From: Firm-13 sp037143795
Lineage (GTDB): Bacteria; Bacillota; Clostridia; Saccharofermentanales; Saccharofermentanaceae
DNA: 64,000 nucleotides
Assembly: GCA_037143795.1 (NCBI GenBank)
Contig: JBAWXZ010000018.1
Location: 3,360-67,359 of the forward strand
Direction: 5' to 3'
Below the pieces are notes generated by a model. The model was not told the DNA's origin. It did no database searches and was given only the letters and a program-made list of their open reading frames with translations. Positions 32,886 through 41,511 of this stretch are shown here, piece by piece; within the stretch, counting starts at the first letter, position 1; each line of letters opens with the position of its first letter. Both the position numbers and the translations under genes were made by a program.

Positions 32886-32922
32886 GAGAGGCAGCACTTT
32901 CCAAAAGTGCCGCCTCTTTTTT
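32886..32922 (+). terminator. Intrinsic terminator after rubredoxin
   Basis: GAGAGGCAGCACTTT pairs with AAGTGCCGCCTCT (one A-C mismatch) around CCAA, followed by seven T. Confidence 0.9.
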
Positions 32923-32952
32923 GCCGATTTCCTTCAGATTGCCTGATAGGCA

Positions 32953-32981
32953 TTGCTCTTTTTAGAGCCGCATCGTAAAAT
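32953..32981 (+). promoter_or_regulatory. Promoter of fprA
   Basis: TTGCTC (32953-32958), 17-base spacer, TAAAAT (32976-32981). Confidence 0.5.
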
Positions 32982-33012
32982 GTATTCAGTTTCATTTGGT
33001 AAGGAGGACAAC

Positions 33013-34224
33013 ATGCCAGCATTAGCTATCAGTGAAAATATCCTTTGTGTAGGTGTTCAGCACCCGGATCGTAAAATGTTCGATTGCCTGATGCCAACCC
33101 CGTATGGTACATCCTATAATTCCTATCTCATCAGCGGTACACAGAAAACGGCGCTGATTGACACAGTGGATCCTGATTTTTTCGAGGTGTTTCTTCGCAA
33201 ACTTAAAAATCTTGAGATAAAGAAAATCGACTATATCGTTCTTCTTCATACCGAGCAGGATCATTCAGGCTCTATTGTGCAGCTTCTGAAGTATTATCCC
33301 GATGCCCAGCTCGTTGCAACCAGTAATGTAATCAAGCTTATCAAGACACACCTTCATATTCCTTCCGAGCAGTTTACTGTTGTTGAGGAAGGCGAGGTAC
33401 TCGACCTCGGGGAGCATTCGCTTACATTCCATAAAATACCTTTTGCGCACTGGCCGGACAACACCATGGCTTACGATAAGAAGAGCGGAATATTATTTTC
33501 AAGCGATTTGTTTGGTTCGCACTATGCTTCAGACAGGGTATTCGCGACGGATAGTCACGAGATCAAAGATGCAGCACGTGCATATTATGCCGAAATTATG
33601 ATGCCGTTTTCGCCGCAGGTCAGAAAATATACGGAAATGGTGGTTTCCATGGCTCCTGCCATGATTGCATCAGCTCACGGGCCGGTATGGAATGATCCTT
33701 CCCTTATTCTCAAAAAGTATCTGAAATGGACTGGTGTCCAGGTCAATAAGACTGTTGTTATCCCTTATGTAAGCATGCATGGAAGCACTAATGTAATTAT
33801 GGAAAGACTGACATGGCGTCTCGCAAGAAGAGGTGTATCCGTTCTTTGCCGCAACCTGGGAGCCGATCCGGAGAGCCTTGTCGTGCAGACCGGGCATGTG
33901 CTTAATGATCTCGTTACAGCCGCGGCGGTTGTTTTCGCCATACCGACCGTGCTGGGCGGGCCGCATCCTGCGGGCGCATACTGCGCAATGGTCGTCAATG
34001 CGCTTCGTCCGCAGACACGTTTTATAGGACTGGTCGGTTCATACGGCTGGGGTACAAAGATCGAAGAGGTATTTGTTTCCCTGACCAGCGGGTTGAAGAA
34101 GACACACAGACTGGAGACTTTATTATTTGAGGGGCTTCCGACAGAACAGGATCTTCTGAAAGTCGATGAATATGCCGACGCCCTTGCAGATAAAATACTC
34201 GCACTGGGAGAAGAACTTCTCTGA
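33013..34224 (+). CDS. fprA: A-type flavoprotein FprA (flavodiiron protein)
   Basis: 403 residues: metallo-beta-lactamase-like diiron domain (1 to about 250) with ligands His79, Glu81, Asp83 and His84 in HTEQDHSG, then a flavodoxin domain (about 255-400) with SMHGSTNVIMERL for FMN phosphate. It reduces O2 to water or NO to N2O using electrons from rubredoxin, protecting anaerobes. AAGGAGGAC precedes ATG 33013. It is convergent with the DUF4364 gene with no gap between the stop codons. Confidence 0.95.
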   Translation: MPALAISENILCVGVQHPDRKMFDCLMPTPYGTSYNSYLISGTQKTALIDTVDPDFFEVFLRKLKNLEIKKIDYIVLLHTEQDHSGSIVQLLKYYPDAQLVATSNVIKLIKTHLHIPSEQFTVVEEGEVLDLGEHSLTFHKIPFAHWPDNTMAYDKKSGILFSSDLFGSHYASDRVFATDSHEIKDAARAYYAEIMMPFSPQVRKYTEMVVSMAPAMIASAHGPVWNDPSLILKKYLKWTGVQVNKTVVIPYVSMHGSTNVIMERLTWRLARRGVSVLCRNLGADPESLVVQTGHVLNDLVTAAAVVFAIPTVLGGPHPAGAYCAMVVNALRPQTRFIGLVGSYGWGTKIEEVFVSLTSGLKKTHRLETLLFEGLPTEQDLLKVDEYADALADKILALGEELL

Positions 34225-34770
34225 TTAAGACTTAAGCGAAGTTAATATGCTCATATAAATGTCGGCGGTGGATTCTTTCCATCGCCGGCACATTTTTTGT
34301 GCACTTTCTTCATCAGGGGCAAAAAGGGACAGATCTGCGGTCGTCCGCACGCCGTCCGACAATGTGAGGCGAACCTGATAAGCACCGTTGGCGTCAGGCA
34401 GATAACTGGCAATTATACTTGCTTCTTCATGGGCGGCCTGCTTCCATTTGGGGGCGGCTAATGTAAGATAAGCCCGGACATGAGCCGGAAGTGTCGGAAG
34501 AAGCTGCTGAAGAACGAGCTCGCCTTCTGGGGTGATGTCACACAACTCGAGTGGCCGCCCCATCGCATCAACGCGCTTTTCGCCTTTCCTGGATGCTTCA
34601 ATTATGAATCTGTCCCGGATCAAATCTTCTTTTGCCTGGACAAAAGAAAAGTAATCAAGATATAGCGAATCAACAGCCCAGTTCATAAGGTCCCCGGATG
34701 GGACGCTGCTTATCTGGTGGAGCATATACAAAAGAATCAATTTGCCGTTGGGAAGATCAATATCAGGCAC
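34225..34770 (-). CDS. DUF4364 protein, winged-helix-like
   Basis: 181 residues. The opening PNGKLILLYMLHQI and YFSFVQAKEDLIRDRFI correspond to DUF4364, predicted to hold a winged-helix DNA-binding N-terminal half. Function unknown. Start is GTG 34770; the ribosome site AGTGAGG lies in a perfect 12-base palindrome (34772-34783). A minus-strand TATAAT occurs at 34818-34813. Convergent with fprA. Confidence 0.75.
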   Translation of the reverse strand: MPDIDLPNGKLILLYMLHQISSVPSGDLMNWAVDSLYLDYFSFVQAKEDLIRDRFIIEASRKGEKRVDAMGRPLELCDITPEGELVLQQLLPTLPAHVRAYLTLAAPKWKQAAHEEASIIASYLPDANGAYQVRLTLSDGVRTTADLSLFAPDEESAQKMCRRWKESTADIYMSILTSLKS

Positions 34771-35088
34771 GGTGAGGCCTCACTTTCGCAAAAAAGTATT
34801 AGTCAGATCTGTATTATATAGGATTTGGTCCCGGGATGCTATGATGTTTCTTTGGTATTCAACCCAGCGGCGAATTATTTGCACCGGCAAAACAGGCTTT
34901 CGTTCATTTGCTTTTCTTGTATCCAAAAAAAGAATTTGTGCGAATTTCCAGTGCTCTTTATATTCACACAACCCATAAGAAAATGCTATACTTACCAAAG
35001 ACGCATCGCATTTGAGCCGTGCAAAGATATACATATGCGCAGGTGATTTGTTTTGGTCTGCGTAAATACAGACATTTAGGAGATTATG
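34771..35088. promoter_or_regulatory. Divergent region between DUF4364 and pgi
   Basis: 318 bases without a gene. Left end: GTGAGGCCTCAC palindrome over the DUF4364 ribosome site and a minus-strand TATAAT (34818-34813) lacking a good -35. Right part: the pgi promoter (34963-34992) and a leader of about 90 bases. Nothing else is recognised. Confidence 0.45.
34963..34992 (+). promoter_or_regulatory. Promoter of pgi
   Basis: TTCACA (34963-34968), 18-base spacer, TATACT (34987-34992) with TGC in front (extended -10). Confidence 0.6.
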
Positions 35089-36447
35089 ATGATTACACTT
35101 GATACAACCAATGTCCTTTCTTTTATTGATGAGACGCAAATTGCACAGTTGGAACCTCAGGTGAAACTCGCTCACGACATGCTTCATAAGAAGAGCGGCC
35201 CCGGCAATGCTTTTCTGGGCTGGATGGATCTGCCTGTCAATTACGACAAGGAAGAGTTTGCACGCATCCGCAAAGCGGCGGCAAAGATAAGAAAGGATTC
35301 GGATGTTCTTCTGGTTATCGGCATCGGCGGATCATATCTTGGTGCACGTGCGGCAATTGAGCTTCTCTCCCATTCCTTTGCCAACATCGTATCAAAGAAG
35401 GTCAGAAAAGCACCTCAGGTGATCTTCTGCGGCAACTCCATAAGCGCTACATTTATGGCGGATTTGTTTGACATGCTGGAAGGTAAGGATGTTTCCGTCA
35501 ATATTATATCGAAGTCCGGCACGACAACGGAACCTGCCATTGCATTCCGGATTTTCCGTTCCTTTATGGAGAAAAAATACGGCAAAAAGGAAGCCAGAGG
35601 TCGTATCTATGCTACGACTGACAAAGCCAGGGGTGCCCTTAAGGGGCTTGCGGTTGAGGAAGGATATGAATCCTTCGTTGTTCCCGATGATGTCGGCGGA
35701 CGTTTTTCCGTACTTACAGCATGCGGCCTCCTGCCGATTGCTGTTGCCGGCATTGATATCCGCGAAATCATGAAAGGTGCTAAGGACGCTTCCCTTGCCT
35801 ATAAGAAAGTATCCGTGACAGAGAATCCCTGCTACAGGTATGCAGCCATCCGTAACTGCCTCCTGAGAAGCGGCTATTCTACGGAAATTCTGGTGAACTA
35901 CGAGCCTTCATTCCATTATATGACGGAGTGGTGGAAGCAGCTTTTCGGCGAATCAGAGGGAAAAGACGGCCGCGGAATTTTTCCGGCCGGTGTTGATAAT
36001 ACGACGGATCTTCATTCGATGGGACAATATGTACAGGATGGCCAGCGGGTCCTGTTCGAGACCGTTGTACAGGTTGATATCGCCCGCCGTTCTTTTGAAA
36101 TACCGAATGATAAGGACAATCTGGACGGATTGAATTTCCTCTCCGGCATGGATATGAACGAGGTTAACAGGAAGGCCCTGCAGGGAACCGTTCTCGCACA
36201 TGTTGACGGAAAAGTACCTAATATGATTATTCATGTTCCTGAGCTCACACCTTACTGGTTAGGACAGCTTATTTTCTTCTTTGAGAAGGCATGCGGAATT
36301 TCCGGATATCTGCTGGCAGTAAATCCGTTTAACCAGCCGGGCGTGGAAGCATACAAAAAGAACATGTTTGCACTTCTCGGCAAACCCGGATATGAAAAGG
36401 AGAGAGGCATTCTTGAGAGGCGTCTCGCCGGTGAGGCAACAGAGTAA
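35089..36447 (+). CDS. pgi: Glucose-6-phosphate isomerase
   Basis: Interconverts glucose 6-phosphate and fructose 6-phosphate in glycolysis. 452 residues, typical of the Firmicute form. GIGGSYLGARAAIELL and SKSGTTTEPA (from Ser141) bind the sugar phosphate; the C-terminal NPFNQPGVEAYKKNMF block is conserved. ATG 35089 is chosen over ATG 35086 for better spacing from TTAGGAGA. Single gene; trpF follows after 154 bases. Confidence 0.96.
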   Translation: MITLDTTNVLSFIDETQIAQLEPQVKLAHDMLHKKSGPGNAFLGWMDLPVNYDKEEFARIRKAAAKIRKDSDVLLVIGIGGSYLGARAAIELLSHSFANIVSKKVRKAPQVIFCGNSISATFMADLFDMLEGKDVSVNIISKSGTTTEPAIAFRIFRSFMEKKYGKKEARGRIYATTDKARGALKGLAVEEGYESFVVPDDVGGRFSVLTACGLLPIAVAGIDIREIMKGAKDASLAYKKVSVTENPCYRYAAIRNCLLRSGYSTEILVNYEPSFHYMTEWWKQLFGESEGKDGRGIFPAGVDNTTDLHSMGQYVQDGQRVLFETVVQVDIARRSFEIPNDKDNLDGLNFLSGMDMNEVNRKALQGTVLAHVDGKVPNMIIHVPELTPYWLGQLIFFFEKACGISGYLLAVNPFNQPGVEAYKKNMFALLGKPGYEKERGILERRLAGEATE

Positions 36448-36601
36448 CTGACTGATTTGGGTTATCATGCAGGAAGAATTACATCACCGGCACCGGTGCG
36501 CTTTATCGTCTGACAGTCCGCATTTCGGAGGAGTGTCACTCGAGTATCGGGTCCGCATGTTTTCTTTCTGCTTTTTCTTTCGAATAGGGGGCCGGGAACG
36601 T

Positions 36602-37342
36602 ATGTCAAAAATCAAAATTTGCGGACTTCGCCGTCTGGAGGATGCCTTCATAGTTAATGAGGGACAGCCTGATTTTGCGGGATTCATATTAACGCCTTCC
36701 AAACGTCAGGTTACCATCATACAGGCTGAGGCGATTTCAAAAGCTTTGTCTCCTTCCATAGCCAGGGTCGGTGTATTTGCAAAGGAGACGCCCGGGGAGA
36801 TTGCAGAGGCAGCCATCATTCTTGAGCTTGACGGTATCCAGCTGCATTTTGATACCCCCCCCGGATTTCTGGATGAATTGAAAAACCTGTTAAGCCGGTT
36901 TCGATTCAAAAGGACTCCGTTTTTGTGGCAGAGGATTCCTGTATCCGCCGCTTCTGTGCCGCGATCAGATAACAAATCAGAAACAGGATCAGAATCAGGA
37001 TCAGGTACCGCATCAGGGACGGATCTTTCGGAAAGGCTTGCATCTTTTGCGGACTTATCGCTTTTTGACGGCCTGCTTCTTGATACGGTCCATGAAGGGC
37101 AGGATGGCGGGACCGGAATGACTTTTCCATGGCAGCCGGCCATGGATTTCATTAAAAATAATAGGCTGGATACTTCCCGTATTATTGTCGCAGGCGGCCT
37201 GACAGTAGAAAATGTTGCCGGTGCGATATCATTTTTCAATCCCTTCGCGGTCGATGTATCGAGCGGCGTCGAAACCAATGGATACAAGGACCGCGAAAAG
37301 GTACTCCGTTTTCTGGAAACAGCAAGAAAGGCAAAGGTTTAG
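36602..37342 (+). CDS. trpF: Phosphoribosylanthranilate isomerase
   Basis: TrpF isomerises PRA to CdRP in tryptophan synthesis. 246 residues; the usual length is about 200. Conserved features: KICGL with the catalytic Cys7, DFAGFIL, DGIQLH, LLLDTVHEGQDGGTG with the catalytic Asp, AGGLTVENV and DVSSGVE. The excess is a Ser/Gly/Thr/Glu-rich linker at about 117-142. ATG 36602 follows GGGAACGT. No other trp gene is nearby, so it is either a scattered pathway gene or used for something else. It ends two bases before the next gene. Confidence 0.9.
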   Translation: MSKIKICGLRRLEDAFIVNEGQPDFAGFILTPSKRQVTIIQAEAISKALSPSIARVGVFAKETPGEIAEAAIILELDGIQLHFDTPPGFLDELKNLLSRFRFKRTPFLWQRIPVSAASVPRSDNKSETGSESGSGTASGTDLSERLASFADLSLFDGLLLDTVHEGQDGGTGMTFPWQPAMDFIKNNRLDTSRIIVAGGLTVENVAGAISFFNPFAVDVSSGVETNGYKDREKVLRFLETARKAKV

Positions 37343-37344
37343 TA

Positions 37345-39261
37345 ATGAGTTTTAAGAAAGATTACACCCCGGTCAGGATAGAACAGGGAGATCTTCTCGC
37401 CGTGGAGAATCCGGCGCGATATACGGGCGGCGAGTGGGGCAGTATAGTCAAACAGGAGGTTCTTGATGAAATTCAAATGACCGGCGGGACGGATTATATC
37501 CGATTCGCATTTTGTTTTCCGGATATTTATGAGATCGGGATGAGTAATCTTGCTGTCCGTATTTTGTATAATGTACTCAACGAATGCCCCTATGTCTGGT
37601 GCGAGCGTGCCTTTTCGCCCTGGAAGGATATGGATGCACTGATGCGTGAAAAAGGAATACCGCTGTTTTCAATCGAATCAAAGACCGCATTGCGCTCTTT
37701 TGATATTCTCGGTTTCACTCTTCAGTATGAGATGTGCTATACCAACGTGCTCCAGATGCTTGATCTTTCCGGAATACCGCTTCGTTCGTGCGACCGCGGC
37801 GAGGAGGACCCCATAGTCTGTGCAGGCGGACCTGTAGTTTATAACATCGAGCCAATGACAGATTTTCTGGACCTTATCATGATCGGTGAAGGCGAGGAAA
37901 TGATACTTGAGCTTATGGCTGAAATGAAGCGCTATAAGGACTCGCAGAAGACGTCCGCACCTATGACACGTGCCCAGTTTCTCGTTCGTGCGGTGCAAAT
38001 CGAGGGTGTCTATGTGCCGTCTTTTTATGATGTCACATACAATGAAGACGGGACGATCCACGATATTGCTTCCAATCAGGCAGAGGCACCTCAGAAAATC
38101 AGGAAAAGGATCATTCTCGATATGGATAGTGTACCCTTTCCGACAAATACCATTGTTCCCAATACAAAAGTAATTCACGACAGGGCTTACCTGGAACTCT
38201 TTCGCGGCTGCATCCGGGGGTGCCGGTTCTGTCAGGCCGGATTTGTATACCGCCCTGTACGCGAAAGGTCAGCAAAAGTACTATGTGAACAGGGAATCGA
38301 AATTGAAAAAAACACAGGATATGATGAAATTGGAATGCTGTCCCTTTCGACCAGCGACTATACGGAACTAAATGTGCTGACTGACGATCTCCTTTCGGCA
38401 TTTGAAGGTCACCACACCAGCCTGTCCCTTCCGTCCCTTCGTGTGGATTCCTTTTCACTGGAATTAACTGAAAAAGTGTCGAGTACCAGAAAATCCGGAC
38501 TGACTTTTGCCCCGGAAGCCGGTACGCAGAGACTAAGGGATGTTATCAACAAAGGAATTACAGAAGAAGATATCATGTCTTCGCTTGAGCTTGCCTTTGA
38601 AGGCGGGTGGAACAGCGTCAAGCTGTACTTCATGCTGGGACTCCCGACAGAAACGCTCGAGGATGTTTCCGGAATAGCGGATCTGGTGCGCAGAATTGAA
38701 AAACTCTATTTTGAAATAGGTAAGCGGACCGGACAAAGGATGAGAAGGCTCGAGCTTACTGTCTCAACTTCGATGTTTATACCCAAGCCGTTTACCCCTT
38801 TTCAATGGGAGAAACAAAACACCAAGGAAGAATTTACGGAAAAACAGCAGATCCTCAGGGACAGGCTCAGAAGTAAAAATATCAAATATATCTGGCATGA
38901 CCTGGATACGTCCGTATGGGAGGTCGTCATTGCCAGGGGCGACCGCCGGCTCGGCCCCGTCCTTCTGGATGGCTACCGTGCAGGCAATATGTTTGATGCG
39001 TGGGATGATTGTTTCGATATTGATAAATGGATGCCGATTCTGGAAAGTCACGGGCTTTCGGCCGGATTCTTTGCAACGCGGGAAAGGGAACCGCAGGAGG
39101 TATTACCCTGGGACCACATCGACTGCGGTGTGAGGAAGGATTTTCTTCTGAGGGAAAGAGAACGTGCCTATGCCGGGGTTACTACCCCGTCATGCAGGGA
39201 AAATTGCGAAGACTGCGGAGCAGCCGGTTTCGGAGGAGGTGTGTGTTATGAATCAAAGTGA
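37345..39261 (+). CDS. B12-binding-domain radical SAM protein, TIGR03960 family
   Basis: 638 residues. N-terminal cobalamin-binding-like region (about 1-240), radical SAM barrel with CIRGCRFC (Cys289, Cys293, Cys296 for the 4Fe-4S cluster), and a Cys-rich C-terminus (NCEDCGAAGF). The family is almost always paired with the TIGR03936/DUF2344 protein that follows here, and usually sits upstream of the rng-rplU-rpmA-obg cluster; in this genome the pair has been separated from rplU and no rng is seen. Substrate unknown; tRNA or rRNA modification is often suggested. Confidence 0.92.
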   Translation: MSFKKDYTPVRIEQGDLLAVENPARYTGGEWGSIVKQEVLDEIQMTGGTDYIRFAFCFPDIYEIGMSNLAVRILYNVLNECPYVWCERAFSPWKDMDALMREKGIPLFSIESKTALRSFDILGFTLQYEMCYTNVLQMLDLSGIPLRSCDRGEEDPIVCAGGPVVYNIEPMTDFLDLIMIGEGEEMILELMAEMKRYKDSQKTSAPMTRAQFLVRAVQIEGVYVPSFYDVTYNEDGTIHDIASNQAEAPQKIRKRIILDMDSVPFPTNTIVPNTKVIHDRAYLELFRGCIRGCRFCQAGFVYRPVRERSAKVLCEQGIEIEKNTGYDEIGMLSLSTSDYTELNVLTDDLLSAFEGHHTSLSLPSLRVDSFSLELTEKVSSTRKSGLTFAPEAGTQRLRDVINKGITEEDIMSSLELAFEGGWNSVKLYFMLGLPTETLEDVSGIADLVRRIEKLYFEIGKRTGQRMRRLELTVSTSMFIPKPFTPFQWEKQNTKEEFTEKQQILRDRLRSKNIKYIWHDLDTSVWEVVIARGDRRLGPVLLDGYRAGNMFDAWDDCFDIDKWMPILESHGLSAGFFATREREPQEVLPWDHIDCGVRKDFLLRERERAYAGVTTPSCRENCEDCGAAGFGGGVCYESK

Positions 39262-39976
39262 ACGTGAAAAAGCAATGACACTTCTTCTTCACCAGAAGGC
39301 ATTTATCTGCCGGCTGCGTTTTGCACGGAAAGGCAGCTTAAGCTTTGTCGGCCATCTGGATCTTATGCGGACATTTGAACGATCGATGCGCAGGGCCGGA
39401 TTGCCCCTTCTGCATTCACAAGGATATAATCCGAGGCCAATGCTTGTTTTTGCACTGCCTCTCGGTGTAGGAATTTCGACATCCGATGATTATCTGGACG
39501 TTTCTTTTACGGAAGAAACGGATCCTCAGCAGGTGATTGAAGCGCTGTCGCCTATGCTGCCGGCCGGTCTCGAAATACTGGACGGATGGCCCGTTCCGGA
39601 GACTAACGGAAGTATAATGGCTCTCGTCAGTGCGGCAAGTTACCATCTGCGGGCACCTGGAATTACTGAAGCTCTCAGAAGGCTTTTCATTCTCGATGAA
39701 GTTACAGTGGAAAAACGATCAAAAGGACAGATCCGGACGCTCAACATCCGGCCTCTCATGCTCAGGATGATCGAAGATGATCCTCTTAATGCGGATGCCT
39801 GCACGGTGCTTGTATGTGCTGGTTCTCATGAAAATGTCCGGCCCGACCTATTGCTTTCCGCCCTGACAATTTATGCGGATTATCCAAAAAACGACAGCGT
39901 CAACTGCGAAATAGAAAGAACCGGACTTTTTGCAGGTGAATATCCTGCTTTGAAACGGTTTAAGGAGATGAACTGA
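39248..39976 (+). CDS. TIGR03936 / DUF2344 radical SAM-associated protein
   Basis: 242 residues. It begins with the conserved RLRFARKGSLSFVGHLDLMRTFERSMRRAGLP and contains GYNPRPMLVFALPLGVG, both diagnostic. ATG 39248 follows GGAGGTGTG and overlaps the radical SAM gene by 14 bases. It is the obligate partner of TIGR03960; molecular role unknown. Confidence 0.92.
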   Translation: MNQSEREKAMTLLLHQKAFICRLRFARKGSLSFVGHLDLMRTFERSMRRAGLPLLHSQGYNPRPMLVFALPLGVGISTSDDYLDVSFTEETDPQQVIEALSPMLPAGLEILDGWPVPETNGSIMALVSAASYHLRAPGITEALRRLFILDEVTVEKRSKGQIRTLNIRPLMLRMIEDDPLNADACTVLVCAGSHENVRPDLLLSALTIYADYPKNDSVNCEIERTGLFAGEYPALKRFKEMN

Positions 39977-39978
39977 AC

Positions 39979-40479
39979 ATGCTTCGATTATTCGGAGAAA
40001 TTAAGGAGTCGATAACGGACGGCCCGGGGCTTCGATATACGGTTTTTGCACAGGGCTGCCCGCATTATTGCACAGGATGTCATAATCCCGACAGTCACTC
40101 ATTTACCGAGGGATATCTTGTGAAGGAAGATAAAGTAATCGCCGAAGTCCTCAGGAACCCGCTGCTCGACGGAGTTACCTTAAGCGGAGGTGAGCCGTTT
40201 ATGCAGGCCGCCGAGCTTGCCGTCGTCGCATCTGCGGTAAAAGCAAAAGGATTGAATGTCATTGTGTTTTCAGGCTATACATATGAAGAACTTCTGGCGC
40301 TTTCAAAGGAACGTAAAGGATATACAGCACTTCTGGATAATACGGATATTCTTGTGGACGGGCGCTTTGACATCGACAGGAGATCCATGGACCTTCGATT
40401 CCGGGGCTCCGCAAACCAGCGTGCTATCGATGTTCCCGCTTCTTTAAGGTCGGGAAGTGTTGTACTATACCCGCTATGA
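39979..40479 (+). CDS. nrdG: Anaerobic ribonucleotide reductase activating protein
   Basis: 166 residues, normal. Radical SAM enzyme that installs the glycyl radical on NrdD. The cluster cysteines are Cys27, Cys31 and Cys34 in GCPHYCTGCHN; TLSGGEPF is the SAM-binding strand. AAGGAGATG precedes ATG 39979, two bases after the previous stop. nrdD is not adjacent, which is unusual, so the partner must lie elsewhere; other small activases are less likely given the close match to NrdG. Confidence 0.92.
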   Translation: MLRLFGEIKESITDGPGLRYTVFAQGCPHYCTGCHNPDSHSFTEGYLVKEDKVIAEVLRNPLLDGVTLSGGEPFMQAAELAVVASAVKAKGLNVIVFSGYTYEELLALSKERKGYTALLDNTDILVDGRFDIDRRSMDLRFRGSANQRAIDVPASLRSGSVVLYPL

Positions 40480-40498
40480 GAAATGTATCAGGTCAATG

Positions 40499-40527
40499 TT
40501 GTTATTTCGATAAAAAAACGGTAAGAT
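40499..40527 (+). promoter_or_regulatory. Promoter of the MarR-ACP operon
   Basis: TTGTTA (40499-40504), 17-base spacer, TAAGAT (40522-40527). Confidence 0.45.
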
Positions 40528-40590
40528 AAGACAAGCATATTTTTGGTTTGCGCCGGGAGTATGCCATTGATTCCAAAAGGAGGGCGCAGC

Positions 40591-41100
40591 ATGAATACAG
40601 CAGAAGAAGATTTTGCAGGCGGCCTTTTGCGGATATTCGACAATGTACTTTTGACCGAAGAGAAAGCCCTGTCCAAGGGCTATTTTTCAGATCTGTCAAT
40701 AGCGGAGCTTCATACGATTGAAGCAATCGGGCCATACGAGGCACGGGCGATGAGCGAGACTGCAAACCGGCTCGGAATTACAACAGGAACCCTGACTGTT
40801 GCTATTGACCGGCTTGTTAGAAAAGGCTACGTTGAACGCAACCGTGATACCAAGGACAGGCGCGTTGTCCGGATTCACCTCACCCGTCACGGTAAGCTCG
40901 CGTTCCGGATGCATTCCAAGTTCCATACACTTCTCGTAAAAAGAATTATGGAGCCGCTTGATTCCGAGAAACAGGAAATTTTGGCGGAAATGGTCATGAA
41001 TATTGATCGGTTTATATCAGAACAGTACCGTAAATACAGTAAAGAAGCGAACTTGAAGACCACGTTGGATGACTCTAGGAGGTCAATGGAAGATGTCTGA
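40591..41100 (+). CDS. MarR-family regulator, FabT-like
   Basis: 169 residues. The winged helix-turn-helix is at about 30-110 (LSIAELHTIEAIG, LGITTGTLTVAIDRLVRKGYVER, DRRVVRIHLTRHGK). ATG 40591 follows AAAAGGAGGG. It overlaps an acyl carrier protein gene, the arrangement of FabT, which represses fatty acid synthesis genes when bound to acyl-ACP. That this is a FabT equivalent is inferred from context; no FabT-type palindrome is obvious at the promoter. Confidence 0.85.
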   Translation: MNTAEEDFAGGLLRIFDNVLLTEEKALSKGYFSDLSIAELHTIEAIGPYEARAMSETANRLGITTGTLTVAIDRLVRKGYVERNRDTKDRRVVRIHLTRHGKLAFRMHSKFHTLLVKRIMEPLDSEKQEILAEMVMNIDRFISEQYRKYSKEANLKTTLDDSRRSMEDV

Positions 41101-41425
41101 GCATGTGCCCGAAAAACAACAGGTTGATTCTGACAAAAAAGGAGATCCTCGAGAACGTAGCCCCGAAGAAAGTGCAGGCGAGAAGAAGAAGGACCGAATA
41201 TACGATGATATAATTGCCATGGTTGTGCGCATGACCACGCTTTCTCCGACTGATGTGGCTCCGGAAACGGATATTTTTTATGATCTGAGCCTGGATTCAC
41301 TTCAGGTTTATGAACTTGTTGTAGATTTGGAGGATGGTTATGATATTCGTCTTCCCGATGAAGATTTAGAAAAGATCCATACCGTTCAGGATGTTGTGGA
41401 TCTCGTATATAAGCTGTCCAAGTAA
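41093..41425 (+). CDS. Acyl carrier protein with charged N-terminal extension
   Basis: 110 residues; ordinary ACPs have about 75-80. The carrier domain starts near residue 36 and has the phosphopantetheine site DLSLDSLQVYELVVDLED, with Ser69 as the attachment residue. Residues 1-35 are hydrophilic (Lys/Glu/Ser/Pro). AGGAGGTCAATGG precedes ATG 41093, which overlaps the MarR gene by eight bases. No fab enzyme genes lie beside it, so it may serve a specialised or regulatory role rather than bulk synthesis. Confidence 0.88.
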   Translation: MSEHVPEKQQVDSDKKGDPRERSPEESAGEKKKDRIYDDIIAMVVRMTTLSPTDVAPETDIFYDLSLDSLQVYELVVDLEDGYDIRLPDEDLEKIHTVQDVVDLVYKLSK

Positions 41426-41511
41426 GAATCATGATATGCACAGCTGCTTTGAATCGAAGCTGTCCCAATAAGTAACGGGGACTTCGTGCCTTATGTTCTC
41501 AGAGGGAATAT

